From: Lentisphaerales bacterium | GTDB taxonomy: Bacteria > Verrucomicrobiota > Kiritimatiellia > SPBP01 | Assembly: GCA_004525935.1 (NCBI GenBank) | Contig: SPBP01000001.1 | Location: forward strand, 1 to 47,460 | Direction: 5' to 3' | DNA length: 47,460 bases | Shown: positions 1 to 8,258 of the stretch, piece by piece | How the letters are laid out: every line of letters starts with the position of its first letter | How positions within the stretch are numbered: position 1 is the stretch's first letter | Program-made: the position numbers and the translations under genes | The notes under the pieces: model-generated | Database searches by the model: none | What the model was told of the DNA's origin: nothing | What the model saw: the letters and a program-made list of their open reading frames with translations, nothing else

Positions 1-422
1 AGGTGAGACCGTCGCCGCAACGTGGGCCGCTGGTGCACAGGCCCAGGCCTGCGTCTACCCCGCGGTTGAACGCAAATGATATCAGGCAAGCGCTCGAGCT
101 GCCGCCGGCCACGCCGGGTCGAGCAGGACCTGTTGATGAGCTTGATACGACATACAGGCGTATTATCGAGGAAGTCTTCTATCGGTCGTGGCGCCAGCCG
201 AGCTATGCAGATGCAGGAAATGCGACGGCGTCAGCCTCAATACAGCTTGGCTCCAGTGGGTTGGTCACAGGGCGAAAGCTCTCCCGACCGTCGGGCAATG
301 CGGTGCTGGATGCGTCCGTGCTGAAGGCGCTGGATTCGGTTGCACGCATCCCCGGACTATCGCGTTCTTATATTGAGCAGCATCCGACGGTGGAACTGGT
401 ATTCAGCGTCGAAAAGGAGTAA
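1..422 (+). CDS. TolA/TonB-type energy transducer, C-terminal part (5' end outside window)
   Basis: The open frame runs in from the left edge and stops with TAA at 420-422; positions 1-2 are the end of a codon, so the true start is outside. The last ~80 residues look like the C-terminal domain shared by TolA and TonB: a helix with YRRIIEEVFYRSW, then 'S..G' strands and the LDASVLKALDSV helix typical of TonB_C proteins. The preceding part is rich in Pro and Arg, as in the periplasm-spanning arm. tolB follows after 7 nt and pal after that, so TolA of the Tol-Pal outer-membrane constriction system is the best call. A generic TonB cannot be excluded from this fragment alone. Confidence 0.72.
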   Translation, partial: VRPSPQRGPLVHRPRPASTPRLNANDIRQALELPPATPGRAGPVDELDTTYRRIIEEVFYRSWRQPSYADAGNATASASIQLGSSGLVTGRKLSRPSGNAVLDASVLKALDSVARIPGLSRSYIEQHPTVELVFSVEKE

Positions 423-429
423 GAAAAGA

Positions 430-1665
430 ATGATGAATAAGAGATCCGGATTTCTTCTGATGTGCGCGGTTGCGGCTATGCTCATGGCTGGAATCGCGTG
501 CGACGGCCAGGCAGAGACGATCGCCATTCGGAAACGGGGAGCACAGAAGTCGCTGATCAATATTGCGGGCCTGACAGTGGATGAGAGCCGCTTCTCAGCA
601 GCGTGCCGGGCGGTGCTCACGGCGGATCTTGAACGCTCCGGATGGTTTACTGTTTCCCCTCCTGACACCGCGGCTTTTGCGGTGGTCGGTAATTTCGGCG
701 AAATGGACGGTAATGTTTTCGGGCGGTGTGTCGTTACGGATCGGACGAAAGACAAGGTTGTGCTGAAAGAGTCGTTCCGCAGACCAGTGAATGAGTTCCG
801 TAAACTGGCTCACGAACTTGCGGATGCAATAGTCTTTGCGGCGCGTGGAGTGCCGGGCATAGCATCATCAAGAATCGCGATGATCGGAACGCTTTCGGAA
901 GCAAAGGAAATCTATGTGTGTGACTCTGACGGACACAATATGACCCGGGTTACTCACGATCGGTCGATCAGCGTGTCGCCACGATGGAACCCGAATGGAC
1001 ATGAAATTGTCTACACGTCGTTCAGAACGTCTTTTCCCTACATCTACGCAATTGATGTGCGAACCGATCCGCCTAAGCGTACTCAGTTGACGAAATTCCC
1101 CGGTCTTAACATGTCAGCAGCTATTTCGCCGGACAGCAGGGAAATGGCTCTGTCTCTCTCAAAGGACGGCAACCCTGACCTGTACAGGATGCGGCTCGGG
1201 TCAACCGACTTGACCCGACTGACCCGAACCCCGAACGCAGCCGAAGCAAGCCCCTCCTGGTCCCCCGACGGGAAATACCTCGTGTTTGTCTCGGACACGC
1301 CCGGCCGGCCACACTTGTATATCTGCGACAGAAACGGGGACAGCCTACGACGGATAACTTTTGAGGGCAGCGAGAATGTGGCTCCCGCATGGAGCGCCGG
1401 AGGAACGATTGCCTATGCAAGTCGACGCGAGGGGCGTTACCAGATCTGTCTTATTGATCCCGACTCGGGAGAGGAAATCTGTCTAACGCGCGACAATGCG
1501 GACCACGAAGATCCGACGTGGGCGCCTGACGGCAGGCACATCGCATACGTGAGAACGCAGAACTACCGCTCTGATGTGTATATTCTTGACACAATGGGAG
1601 ATGCTGAAATACGTTTGACGCCTGACAAGGGGGACTGGTATTCGCCGTCGTGGTCGGCGCGATAA
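430..1665 (+). CDS. tolB: Tol-Pal system beta-propeller protein TolB
   Basis: Periplasmic TolB binds Pal and links it to TolA. The ATG at 430 is chosen because AAGGAG lies at 414-419 and because a signal peptide follows directly (MMNKRSGF, then a hydrophobic stretch to about residue 20). An upstream in-frame start at 340 would overlap the previous gene by 83 nt. The N-terminal half is the TolB_N domain. From about residue 165 there are five or six PD40/WD40-like blades, each with a 'SPxWSPDG..IAY.S' pattern (for example SPSWSPDGKYLVF and DPTWAPDGRHIAY). The length of 411 aa is normal for the family. It sits between tolA and pal in the usual operon order. Confidence 0.93.
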   Translation: MMNKRSGFLLMCAVAAMLMAGIACDGQAETIAIRKRGAQKSLINIAGLTVDESRFSAACRAVLTADLERSGWFTVSPPDTAAFAVVGNFGEMDGNVFGRCVVTDRTKDKVVLKESFRRPVNEFRKLAHELADAIVFAARGVPGIASSRIAMIGTLSEAKEIYVCDSDGHNMTRVTHDRSISVSPRWNPNGHEIVYTSFRTSFPYIYAIDVRTDPPKRTQLTKFPGLNMSAAISPDSREMALSLSKDGNPDLYRMRLGSTDLTRLTRTPNAAEASPSWSPDGKYLVFVSDTPGRPHLYICDRNGDSLRRITFEGSENVAPAWSAGGTIAYASRREGRYQICLIDPDSGEEICLTRDNADHEDPTWAPDGRHIAYVRTQNYRSDVYILDTMGDAEIRLTPDKGDWYSPSWSAR

Positions 1666-1689
1666 CCGTGTTCCGTGCTGGGAGGTAAC

Positions 1690-2202
1690 ATGTCTACTGG
1701 TAGATGGTGTGCGGTTGTCGTAATCGTGTGTAGTTGTGCCGTGTTGGCGGCGGGCTGCAGAACGAAGGGTAGTATGCCCGGCGATGACCTGCCGCCGGTT
1801 GATGTGCTTGAGGGAAACTTTGAACTGGAGAGTGCATGGGACAATCCGGGCACCCTCGACGAGAAGGCCATGTTCGAAAGCGTTAACTTCGATTTTGACA
1901 GTTCACAGATCGCGCCTGGCGAACGATCGAAGATCGAGCAGGTGGCCGATTACATGAGACGGAACCCAGGGACAAGGACGGTTCTTGAGGGTCACTGCGA
2001 TGAACGGGGCAGCCGGGAATACAACCTGGCTCTTGGCGAGAGGAGAGCTCTGGCTACACGAGCGTACCTGATCGGACTCAGCATCGACAGCTCCCGGACA
2101 ACAACGAAGAGTTATGGAGAAGAACAGCCTCTGGATCCGGGACACACGGAATCAAGCTGGCGCGCAAACCGCAGGGTTGAATTCGCCGTTTATCGCCGCT
2201 AG
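1690..2202 (+). CDS. pal: Peptidoglycan-associated lipoprotein Pal (OmpA-like)
   Basis: Outer-membrane lipoprotein anchoring the membrane to peptidoglycan. The ATG at 1690 has GGAGGT at 1681-1686 and opens a lipoprotein signal peptide with lipobox LAAGC (Cys at about residue 23). A GTG at 1675 would start upstream of the ribosome site and is not used. The C-terminal ~110 residues are an OmpA domain: NFDFDSS, then the peptidoglycan-binding segment EGHCDERGSREYN, LGERRA, and the final ANRRVEF. It ends with TAG, showing that TAG works as a normal stop here. It is the last gene of the tol-pal run. Confidence 0.95.
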   Translation: MSTGRWCAVVVIVCSCAVLAAGCRTKGSMPGDDLPPVDVLEGNFELESAWDNPGTLDEKAMFESVNFDFDSSQIAPGERSKIEQVADYMRRNPGTRTVLEGHCDERGSREYNLALGERRALATRAYLIGLSIDSSRTTTKSYGEEQPLDPGHTESSWRANRRVEFAVYRR

Positions 2203-2266
2203 CAGTGAAACGGGCCCTGCGTCGACCGTGGTGATTCTGCACAGGTTTCATCAATTGTAGACCACA

Positions 2267-2599
2267 ATGATTACTCTGTTTCCTCCAATGGGTCTTCTGG
2301 GCGCCTCACCGGGATTTTCAGAGATTTTGATCGTCTTCATTGCCGTATTGGTTCTGTTCGGCCCCAGGCAACTGCCCAAACTTGCACGAAGACTAGGCAA
2401 GTTGTGCGAGGATCTCCGATCCGCGTCTCAGGACTTTCGTGACCAGATAATGGACATCGATGCCGAGAGCAGTTCTGAAGCAGGTAGGCTCTCTGCCACG
2501 GTTCCCAGTGCTGAGGGTGCGGATGGGAAAGACTCCCAACCTGGCGGAACACGCGAAGCCGAGCACGATCATGAAGGGGAACATACGATTGAAGGCTGA
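2267..2599 (+). CDS. tatA: Sec-independent protein translocase subunit TatA/TatB
   Basis: Small single-span subunit of the twin-arginine translocase, which exports folded proteins. An N-terminal membrane helix (SEILIVFIAVLVLF) is followed by the FGP hinge (FGPRQLPKL) and an amphipathic helix. The tail from about residue 65 is acidic and low-complexity. At 110 aa it is longer than many TatA proteins, and with only one copy seen it may act as both TatA and TatB. Start: ATG 2267 is the first in frame. ATG 2288 (MGLLG) is an alternative; neither has a clear ribosome site. tatC overlaps its 3' end. Confidence 0.88.
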   Translation: MITLFPPMGLLGASPGFSEILIVFIAVLVLFGPRQLPKLARRLGKLCEDLRSASQDFRDQIMDIDAESSSEAGRLSATVPSAEGADGKDSQPGGTREAEHDHEGEHTIEG

Positions 2600-3347
2600 T
2601 GTAGGCGCGGAAAAGCCGTTGCTGTCACATCTGGAGGACCTTCGGACCGTCCTGATCCGGTGTTTTGCAGCGCTTGCAGTGGGAATGTTGGCAGCAATCC
2701 CGCTTTGCCGCTCGATCTTCAACATCCTGAAGTTGCCGTTGATCCGAGCCGGCAGGAACCCTGATGTGTTTCTGATCCCGTTTGAGGTCACGGGCGGTTT
2801 CAGCGTGGCAATGCGGATAGTGTTCTGGAGCGGTCTTCTTTTCAGCCTGCCGTTCATCGCAGTCTTCTCAGCAACGTTCGTGTTTCCGGGCCTGACCCCT
2901 AAGGAGCGCCGAATCGTGGTGCGGGCCTCGGCCTTCGCGGTGGCTCTGTTTGTCGTGGGTGCTGCTCTGGGCTATTTTGGAACACTGCCCCTGGCCCTGA
3001 ACGTCATGTTCGGAGTCAGCGAATGGATCGGTTTCAGTGCCGGTCCGGTGTATGTGAGAAACTATGTGACTTTCTGCCTGCACCTGATGCTTGGCTTCGG
3101 ACTGGCGTTCGAACTTCCGGTGCTTCTTATAGCACTTGCTCGAACGGGCGTGCTGCATGCGGCCCAACTCAGAGCTGTGCGTCCCCATGTGATGGTGGGT
3201 CTGCTCGTCCTGGCAATGCTCCTTACGCCGCCGGACATCTTCACTCAACTGATGATGGCCCTGCCCCTGATCCTGCTTTATGAGGTGTCCATCGGCATTA
3301 TTGCCGTGAGTGAACGGCGGAAGCCTGGCGGCTCTGGGCTTGCCTGA
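2571..3347 (+). CDS. tatC: Sec-independent protein translocase subunit TatC
   Basis: Polytopic receptor of the Tat system that binds RR signal peptides. Hallmarks are the N-terminal LSHLEDLR, about six membrane helices, the FGLAFELPVL motif and the late LTPPD..TQ..MALP...LYE segment. The reading frame is open upstream to 2460, inside tatA. ATG 2571 (MKGNIRL) gives a 29-nt overlap with tatA. A TTG at 2589 preceded by AAGGGGA (2574-2580) is an equally reasonable start. The overlap implies translational coupling. Confidence 0.92.
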   Translation: MKGNIRLKADVGAEKPLLSHLEDLRTVLIRCFAALAVGMLAAIPLCRSIFNILKLPLIRAGRNPDVFLIPFEVTGGFSVAMRIVFWSGLLFSLPFIAVFSATFVFPGLTPKERRIVVRASAFAVALFVVGAALGYFGTLPLALNVMFGVSEWIGFSAGPVYVRNYVTFCLHLMLGFGLAFELPVLLIALARTGVLHAAQLRAVRPHVMVGLLVLAMLLTPPDIFTQLMMALPLILLYEVSIGIIAVSERRKPGGSGLA

Positions 3348-3421
3348 CGCGCACAGATGCAGCATTATTGCCCGGCATGCACGTCGGCAAAAGAACGTGT
3401 CGCCAACAATCGGGAGGTGTC

Positions 3422-5014
3422 ATGCAAGAGAACGATATGTTGTTTCTTGGGCTGGACTCCAGCACTCAGAGCCTGAAGGCGATCGTCATGGACCAGGGCC
3501 TCAAGGTTGTTTACACGGCTTCCGTTAACTTTGACACAGACCTGCCTGAATTCGGAACTGAGGGAGGCGTCCACCACGGACCGGACGGACTGACCGTGAC
3601 CTCGCCCACAATCATGTGGGTTGCCGCACTTGATCTGCTCCTGAAGAAGATGGCTGAGGACCGTTTTGATTTCGCGAAGGTGGCGGCCGTTTCGGGGTCG
3701 GGACAGCAACACGGCAGTGTCTATCTGAAGAAGGGTGGAATCAAAGCACTGAACGGCTTGACTGCCGGCAACTCACTGCGCAGCCAACTCGAAGAGTGCT
3801 TCTCGATACCCGATTCGCCGATATGGATGGATTCAAGTACGGGACAGCAGTGCAAGATGCTTGAGTCTGCGCTTGGCGGCGCGCAGGCTGTGGCAGACTT
3901 AACGGGTTCCCGAGCTTACGAGCGTTTCACAGGCAACCAGATTGCGAAGATGTTCCAGACAAAAAGGCAAGGCTACGAAGACTCGGAGAGAATCCTGCTT
4001 GTGAGTTCTTTCATGGCTTCGTTGCTTGTCGGCGACTATGTGCCGATCGATGCCAGCGACGGATCCGGCATGAACTTGATGGACCTGCGTTCGAAAACAT
4101 GGAATCGGCAGGCTATTGATGCAACCGCTCCGGGACTCGAACAGAAACTCGGCCAGATAGTTCCTTCACATTCCGTCGCTGGCCCCATTCACAGCTACTA
4201 CAGGGATCTGTGCGGCTTCACGCGAGACTGCCTTGTCATCTGCTTTTCGGGTGACAATCCCAACAGCCTCGCAGGTCTGCGACTGCAACGTGCCGGTGAT
4301 ATTGCCATCAGTCTCGGCACTAGTGATACGATGTTCGGATCCTTGGCATCACCTACCCCTTCCGCGTCCGAGGGCCATATCTTCGCAAATCCGGTGGACC
4401 CGAACGGCTACATGGCGATGGTGTGCCAGAAGAATGGGTCGTTGACAAGGGAACGCGTCCGCGATGAGTTTGCCGGTGGAACGTGGGATGCGTTCGACAA
4501 GGCTCTGGCCAGAACCCCGGCCGGCAACAACGGGAACGTGGGCTTCTACATTGACGAACCGGAAATCACGCCCCCTCTCCTGCAAACCGGTGTTTTTCGT
4601 TTTGACGCCAGCGGAACAAGACTCGATAGCTTTGCACCCGACCTTGACGCGCGCGCAGTTGTCGAAAGCCAATTTCTATCTCTGCTCGTCCACGGCTCAA
4701 ACATAGGTCTGAAACCAGCGGGGATTCTTGCCACCGGCGGGGCCTCAACAAACAAGTCGATCACGACAATAATGTCCAATGTTTTCGGGGTCCCGGTCTA
4801 TGCCGGAGAGCAGCCTGATTCTGCAGCTCTTGGTGCGTGTTACCGGGCACTGCACGGCTGGCAATGCAATGCGGCGCAGGCATTCGTTCCGTTTGCGGAC
4901 ACCGTCAAGGGAGCTCCCAAAATCCAGCAGGTTGCCACCCCGAATGCGGCCGCACATGCGGCGTATTCGGCCATGCTGGACCACTATCGTGCACTAGAAG
5001 GATCGCTCGTCTGA
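3422..5014 (+). CDS. xylB: Xylulokinase, FGGY family, long (animal-like) type
   Basis: ATP-dependent phosphorylation of D-xylulose to xylulose 5-phosphate. Start ATG 3422 is set by GGGAGGTG at 3412-3419. The N-terminal ATPase motif is FLGLDSSTQSLKAIV; further signatures are SGSGQQHGSVY, PIWMDSSTGQQC, YERFTGNQIAK, SDGSGMNLMDL, FSGDNPNSLAGL, SLGTSDTMFGS and ILATGGAST. The 530 aa length and these blocks match, from memory, the XYLB type found in animals more closely than the ~490 aa E. coli XylB. The same strand carries tatC upstream and a DUF4380-like gene 20 nt downstream. Its pathway partner xylA is ~37 kb away and carries a nonsense codon. Confidence 0.9.
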   Translation: MQENDMLFLGLDSSTQSLKAIVMDQGLKVVYTASVNFDTDLPEFGTEGGVHHGPDGLTVTSPTIMWVAALDLLLKKMAEDRFDFAKVAAVSGSGQQHGSVYLKKGGIKALNGLTAGNSLRSQLEECFSIPDSPIWMDSSTGQQCKMLESALGGAQAVADLTGSRAYERFTGNQIAKMFQTKRQGYEDSERILLVSSFMASLLVGDYVPIDASDGSGMNLMDLRSKTWNRQAIDATAPGLEQKLGQIVPSHSVAGPIHSYYRDLCGFTRDCLVICFSGDNPNSLAGLRLQRAGDIAISLGTSDTMFGSLASPTPSASEGHIFANPVDPNGYMAMVCQKNGSLTRERVRDEFAGGTWDAFDKALARTPAGNNGNVGFYIDEPEITPPLLQTGVFRFDASGTRLDSFAPDLDARAVVESQFLSLLVHGSNIGLKPAGILATGGASTNKSITTIMSNVFGVPVYAGEQPDSAALGACYRALHGWQCNAAQAFVPFADTVKGAPKIQQVATPNAAAHAAYSAMLDHYRALEGSLV

Positions 5015-5034
5015 CACAGGAAAGAGGAAACCAA

Positions 5035-5931
5035 ATGGAAACTGAACGGATCAAGTATAACGGCTGGCAAAACTGCATGCGTTTGAGCAATAAGGAAGTA
5101 GAACTGATTGTGACCGCGGACGTCGGCCCGCGCATAATCCGATTTGCCTTCGTCGGGGAGAGAAACGTTCTCGGTGAAATCGCAGATCAGGCGGGCGGCA
5201 CAGGCGAAACCGAGTGGATGATTCGCGGCGGACACAGACTGTGGATTGCGCCCGAGGAGAAGCCCAAAAGCTACGAGCTGGACAACACTGCCATATCGAT
5301 TGAAGAGATCCCATGTGGAATCCGAACAACCCAGGAGCCCGGGAACCTGACACATGTGGAAAAGAGCATGGAAATCAATCTCGCTTCCGACACCAACGAT
5401 GTCACGCTGAAGCATGTCCTGACAAATCGAGGAAAGACGTCGATTACGCTTGCCCCATGGGCGCTGACAGTCATGGCGCTACGGGGCACGGCTATCATTC
5501 CAATGCCCAAGCATGTCCCTCATACAGACCGCCTTACACACAACCAGGAATGGAGCCTGTGGGGATATACAGACCTGAGCGACCCGCGGTGGAAGCTTGG
5601 TCCAAAGTATATCATGTTCCGTCAGGACCCGACGAAGGGGCCGAACAAGCTGGGCATAGCACATAGAGAAGGATGGGTGGCCTACCTCCTTGATGAGTTT
5701 GCGTTCATCAAGCGGTATGTCCACGTTGAGCGGGCACAGTATCCTGACGGTGGCGTGAGTTTTGAGACGTTCTCAAACGAGGAGATCCTTGAACTGGAGT
5801 CTATCGGCCCGCTTACGACACTCAAGCACGGGCAGTCCGTTCGCCATGAAGAGCGATGGTCACTCCACAGACACATTCCGGTGTGCGGTACCGAAGCGGA
5901 AATCGATTCCCACGTTCTGCCCTTGGCGTAG
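5035..5931 (+). CDS. DUF4380-like protein, probable galactose-mutarotase fold
   Basis: ATG 5035 has AAAGAGGAAA just upstream. The 298 aa product has no signal peptide and reads as a mostly beta protein. The opening (KYNGWQNCMRL, then VTADVGPRIIRF) is the kind of start seen in DUF4380 and aldose-1-epimerase-like sugar-binding domains, followed by a 'GGHRLWIAPEE' block that resembles the substrate-site strand of that fold. It lies 20 nt behind xylB on the same strand, so a role in pentose or other sugar metabolism is plausible. That role is inference; no catalytic residue could be assigned with confidence. It ends with TAG and faces dapL end to end 7 nt away. Confidence 0.72.
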   Translation: METERIKYNGWQNCMRLSNKEVELIVTADVGPRIIRFAFVGERNVLGEIADQAGGTGETEWMIRGGHRLWIAPEEKPKSYELDNTAISIEEIPCGIRTTQEPGNLTHVEKSMEINLASDTNDVTLKHVLTNRGKTSITLAPWALTVMALRGTAIIPMPKHVPHTDRLTHNQEWSLWGYTDLSDPRWKLGPKYIMFRQDPTKGPNKLGIAHREGWVAYLLDEFAFIKRYVHVERAQYPDGGVSFETFSNEEILELESIGPLTTLKHGQSVRHEERWSLHRHIPVCGTEAEIDSHVLPLA

Positions 5932-5938
5932 AGTCTCT

Positions 5939-7162
5939 CTAGAATCTGAAATCGGCAGAGGCAAGCCGATTGCCGAGCTCGCTCATGACTCTAATGTCGT
6001 CATCCGGTCCATCGGATTCAAACGTTGCCGAGAAACGAAGATATGCTCCCGCGTCATCCCAGGGCACTGTCGATACTGAGTGCTCGAGTATAAGGTGCTG
6101 AGACGCTTCCGCCGCGTTGGCGAACTTCTGCGAACCGGCCGCAACAGGCGCCGCAACATATAGGTAGAATGTGCCACCGGGCATCCGGGCATCGAAACCG
6201 GCGGCCCTGAGCACTTTGACAAGTTTGATAAGCCGACCTTCGTAGTGCGCGCGAATATCGTCGGCCAGGGACCTATCCGCAATTCCGGTGCAAGCCGCAA
6301 TTTGAATGGCCTTGAACTGCCCCGAATCGATATTGTCCTTGACTTGGGCATAGGCATCAACGAGGCGGGCGGAGCCCGCGACGAACCCGAGACGCCAACC
6401 TGTCATGTTGTAGCTCTTGCTCATCGAATGCAGCTCGAGGGCCACTTCCATGCCGCCGGGACGACTTAGAATCGAGAGTGGCTGAGTGTTATAGGTGAGC
6501 GTCGCATAAGCAGCATCTTGTATCACAAGAATCTCGTTGGCCTCGGCAAAGGCAATTAACCGGTCAAAAAACGCAGCTGTCGCTACGGCACCGGTCGGAT
6601 TGTTGGGGTAATTCACGTAGAACAGCTTTGCGCTTCGTGCCGCATCGCCATCGATCGCATCCAGATCCGGTAGAAACCCATTTTGCACACGAAGCGGCAC
6701 ATTCTGGACTTTTCCACCCAGATAGCGCGCATGCGTCCCGAGCACTGGATAGCCTGGAACCGTCACAAGAACCGTGTCACCCGGATTAACGAAACATAGC
6801 GGCAACATCGCCAGCGCTGGCTTGGAGCCAATGCTGTGGACTATTTCAGTGGCTGGATCAAGATCGGCAACCCCGAAGAAGGCGGACATATATCGCGCGG
6901 CTGCCTCCTTGAATTCCCCGATCCCATTGTCAGAATATCCACGATTGTCAGGATTATCGACCGCTTCCTTCAAAGCTTCGCGGATAGGCAACGGGGCAAC
7001 TTGATCGGGTTCGCCCACTCCGAAATCCAGCAACTCCACATTCGGACGCGCTTTTCTTGCCGCCGCTTTTGCGCGCTTGATCCGTTCGAACTTGTATATC
7101 TCCGTTGATGTCCCGAACAATCTGCCGCCTATGCGGTCGGCGAACACTTTCTGAAAGTCCAT
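5939..7162 (-). CDS. dapL: LL-diaminopimelate aminotransferase-like PLP enzyme
   Basis: Fold-type I aminotransferase. DapL converts tetrahydrodipicolinate directly to LL-diaminopimelate for lysine and peptidoglycan. The PLP lysine is K249 in SMSKSYNMTGWRLGF. Other landmarks are FGVGEPDQ, GYSDNGI.EFKEAAA, YVNYPNNPTGA and the C-terminal LRFSATFE. The 407 aa length and the YSDN.G.EFK block fit the DapL group better than aspartate or alanine aminotransferases, but related class I enzymes are close. GGGGGAG precedes the start ATG. It is transcribed towards the DUF4380-like gene and follows the acyltransferase on the same strand. Confidence 0.8.
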   Translation of the reverse strand: MDFQKVFADRIGGRLFGTSTEIYKFERIKRAKAAARKARPNVELLDFGVGEPDQVAPLPIREALKEAVDNPDNRGYSDNGIGEFKEAAARYMSAFFGVADLDPATEIVHSIGSKPALAMLPLCFVNPGDTVLVTVPGYPVLGTHARYLGGKVQNVPLRVQNGFLPDLDAIDGDAARSAKLFYVNYPNNPTGAVATAAFFDRLIAFAEANEILVIQDAAYATLTYNTQPLSILSRPGGMEVALELHSMSKSYNMTGWRLGFVAGSARLVDAYAQVKDNIDSGQFKAIQIAACTGIADRSLADDIRAHYEGRLIKLVKVLRAAGFDARMPGGTFYLYVAAPVAAGSQKFANAAEASQHLILEHSVSTVPWDDAGAYLRFSATFESDGPDDDIRVMSELGNRLASADFRF

Positions 7163-7252
7163 AGCTTCTCCCCCTGCGATCTATTGGCTGTCTGATTCTC
7201 GTGTTTGAGAGTATTTCCGGATGAACCTTTTCTCCTGACAAGGCCTCGCTTC

Positions 7253-8236
7253 TCAAGGATTGGGCGCAATTGGTTCGGTTAGCTCCCCCTCTCGATCACT
7301 TTCTGGTGACGGCGGGACATACGGATCTAGAATCCAGCGCTTGTTGAACCAGAACCACTGCTCCGGCTGTTCTCTTATGGCTGCCTCGATCTGATTGAAT
7401 ACGAGCTGCGTCATCCTTTGCCAATCCTGTTGCTTGTCCATGGTCAAATCAGGCCATACGGGATCGAGACAACGCATGCGGTGATGTGTCCAGCTCAGCC
7501 TCGTGCAGACTGCTGGAAAGATCGGAGACCGCGTCTGCCTGGCAAAAAGACCCATGCCCCCGACAACGTTCGCCTCCTTGCCAAAGAACCTGACACTAAC
7601 GCCTTCTGTTCGCATACGGACATCGGGCATAAAACCCAGGATTTCGCCGTTCTTCAGCCTGCGAATTACACTCTTGAGCAATGCCGAGCCCCTCTGCACA
7701 GTCGGAATGCCGGTACTCCCACGCAGTCTGTTAAGGTAGCGATCGACAATGGGGTTCTTCTGCTTGCCCGTAACGAAGAATATAGGCAGCCCGGAGAGTT
7801 GGGCAACAATGCCTGCAATCTCCCACGACCCCATGTGCGGGCACGCCAGGATCGCTCCAGTCCCGGTCGCAACATGCTTCGCAAGCATCTCGGAGCTCTG
7901 CTCATAATCCAGAACATGCCTCCGCATCCAATTCACAGTGACCGACGGAATACGGATCATGTCGACGGCGCAGAAGACGAAGTTCCTTAACGACATCCAC
8001 GCAATGCGGCGCATCTCCCGATGTGTATATTGATCTCCGAAGACTTCGGTTAGTCGGGTGATCGCCTGCCGAAGCCTGAATCGGAACACGTGGAAGGCGA
8101 TTACTGCCATGATCCAGCCGACTCCCAACGCCAGTCGGTAGGGCAGAATTCGGAACAGACCAACGCATGCCCGGAGAAACAGGTATTCGACCACATGCCT
8201 GGCTCTGTGTTTCATGGCAAGCCTGTTGTTCCTCAC
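7253..8236 (-). CDS. Lipid A biosynthesis acyltransferase (LpxL/HtrB family)
   Basis: Inner-membrane enzyme that adds a secondary acyl chain to lipid A. The catalytic HX4E motif is seen in CPHMGSWE; other family blocks are GSALLKSVIRRLKNGEILGFMPD, VRFFGKEANVVGG, and near the end EQWFWFNKRW, typical of the LpxL/LpxM C-terminus. An N-terminal hydrophobic helix (about 25-45) provides the membrane anchor. Start: GTG 8236 as given, or ATG 8215 (MKHRAR) with AGG 8 nt upstream. The gene follows the DUF362 gene after 22 nt, so the two are probably cotranscribed. Which acyl chain it uses cannot be told from the sequence. Confidence 0.88.
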   Translation of the reverse strand: MRNNRLAMKHRARHVVEYLFLRACVGLFRILPYRLALGVGWIMAVIAFHVFRFRLRQAITRLTEVFGDQYTHREMRRIAWMSLRNFVFCAVDMIRIPSVTVNWMRRHVLDYEQSSEMLAKHVATGTGAILACPHMGSWEIAGIVAQLSGLPIFFVTGKQKNPIVDRYLNRLRGSTGIPTVQRGSALLKSVIRRLKNGEILGFMPDVRMRTEGVSVRFFGKEANVVGGMGLFARQTRSPIFPAVCTRLSWTHHRMRCLDPVWPDLTMDKQQDWQRMTQLVFNQIEAAIREQPEQWFWFNKRWILDPYVPPSPESDREGELTEPIAPNP

Positions 8237-8258
8237 ACCTCGGTCGGATCACAACGCT

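Noticed and set aside
340-429. Upstream start for tolB
   Set aside because: It would overlap the TolA-like gene by 83 nt and hide the signal peptide; ATG 430 has AAGGAG.
1198-1216. Perfect GGGTCAA/TTGACCC dyad
   Set aside because: It is inside the tolB coding sequence and arises from the repeated Leu-Thr-Arg codons (DLTRLTRT).
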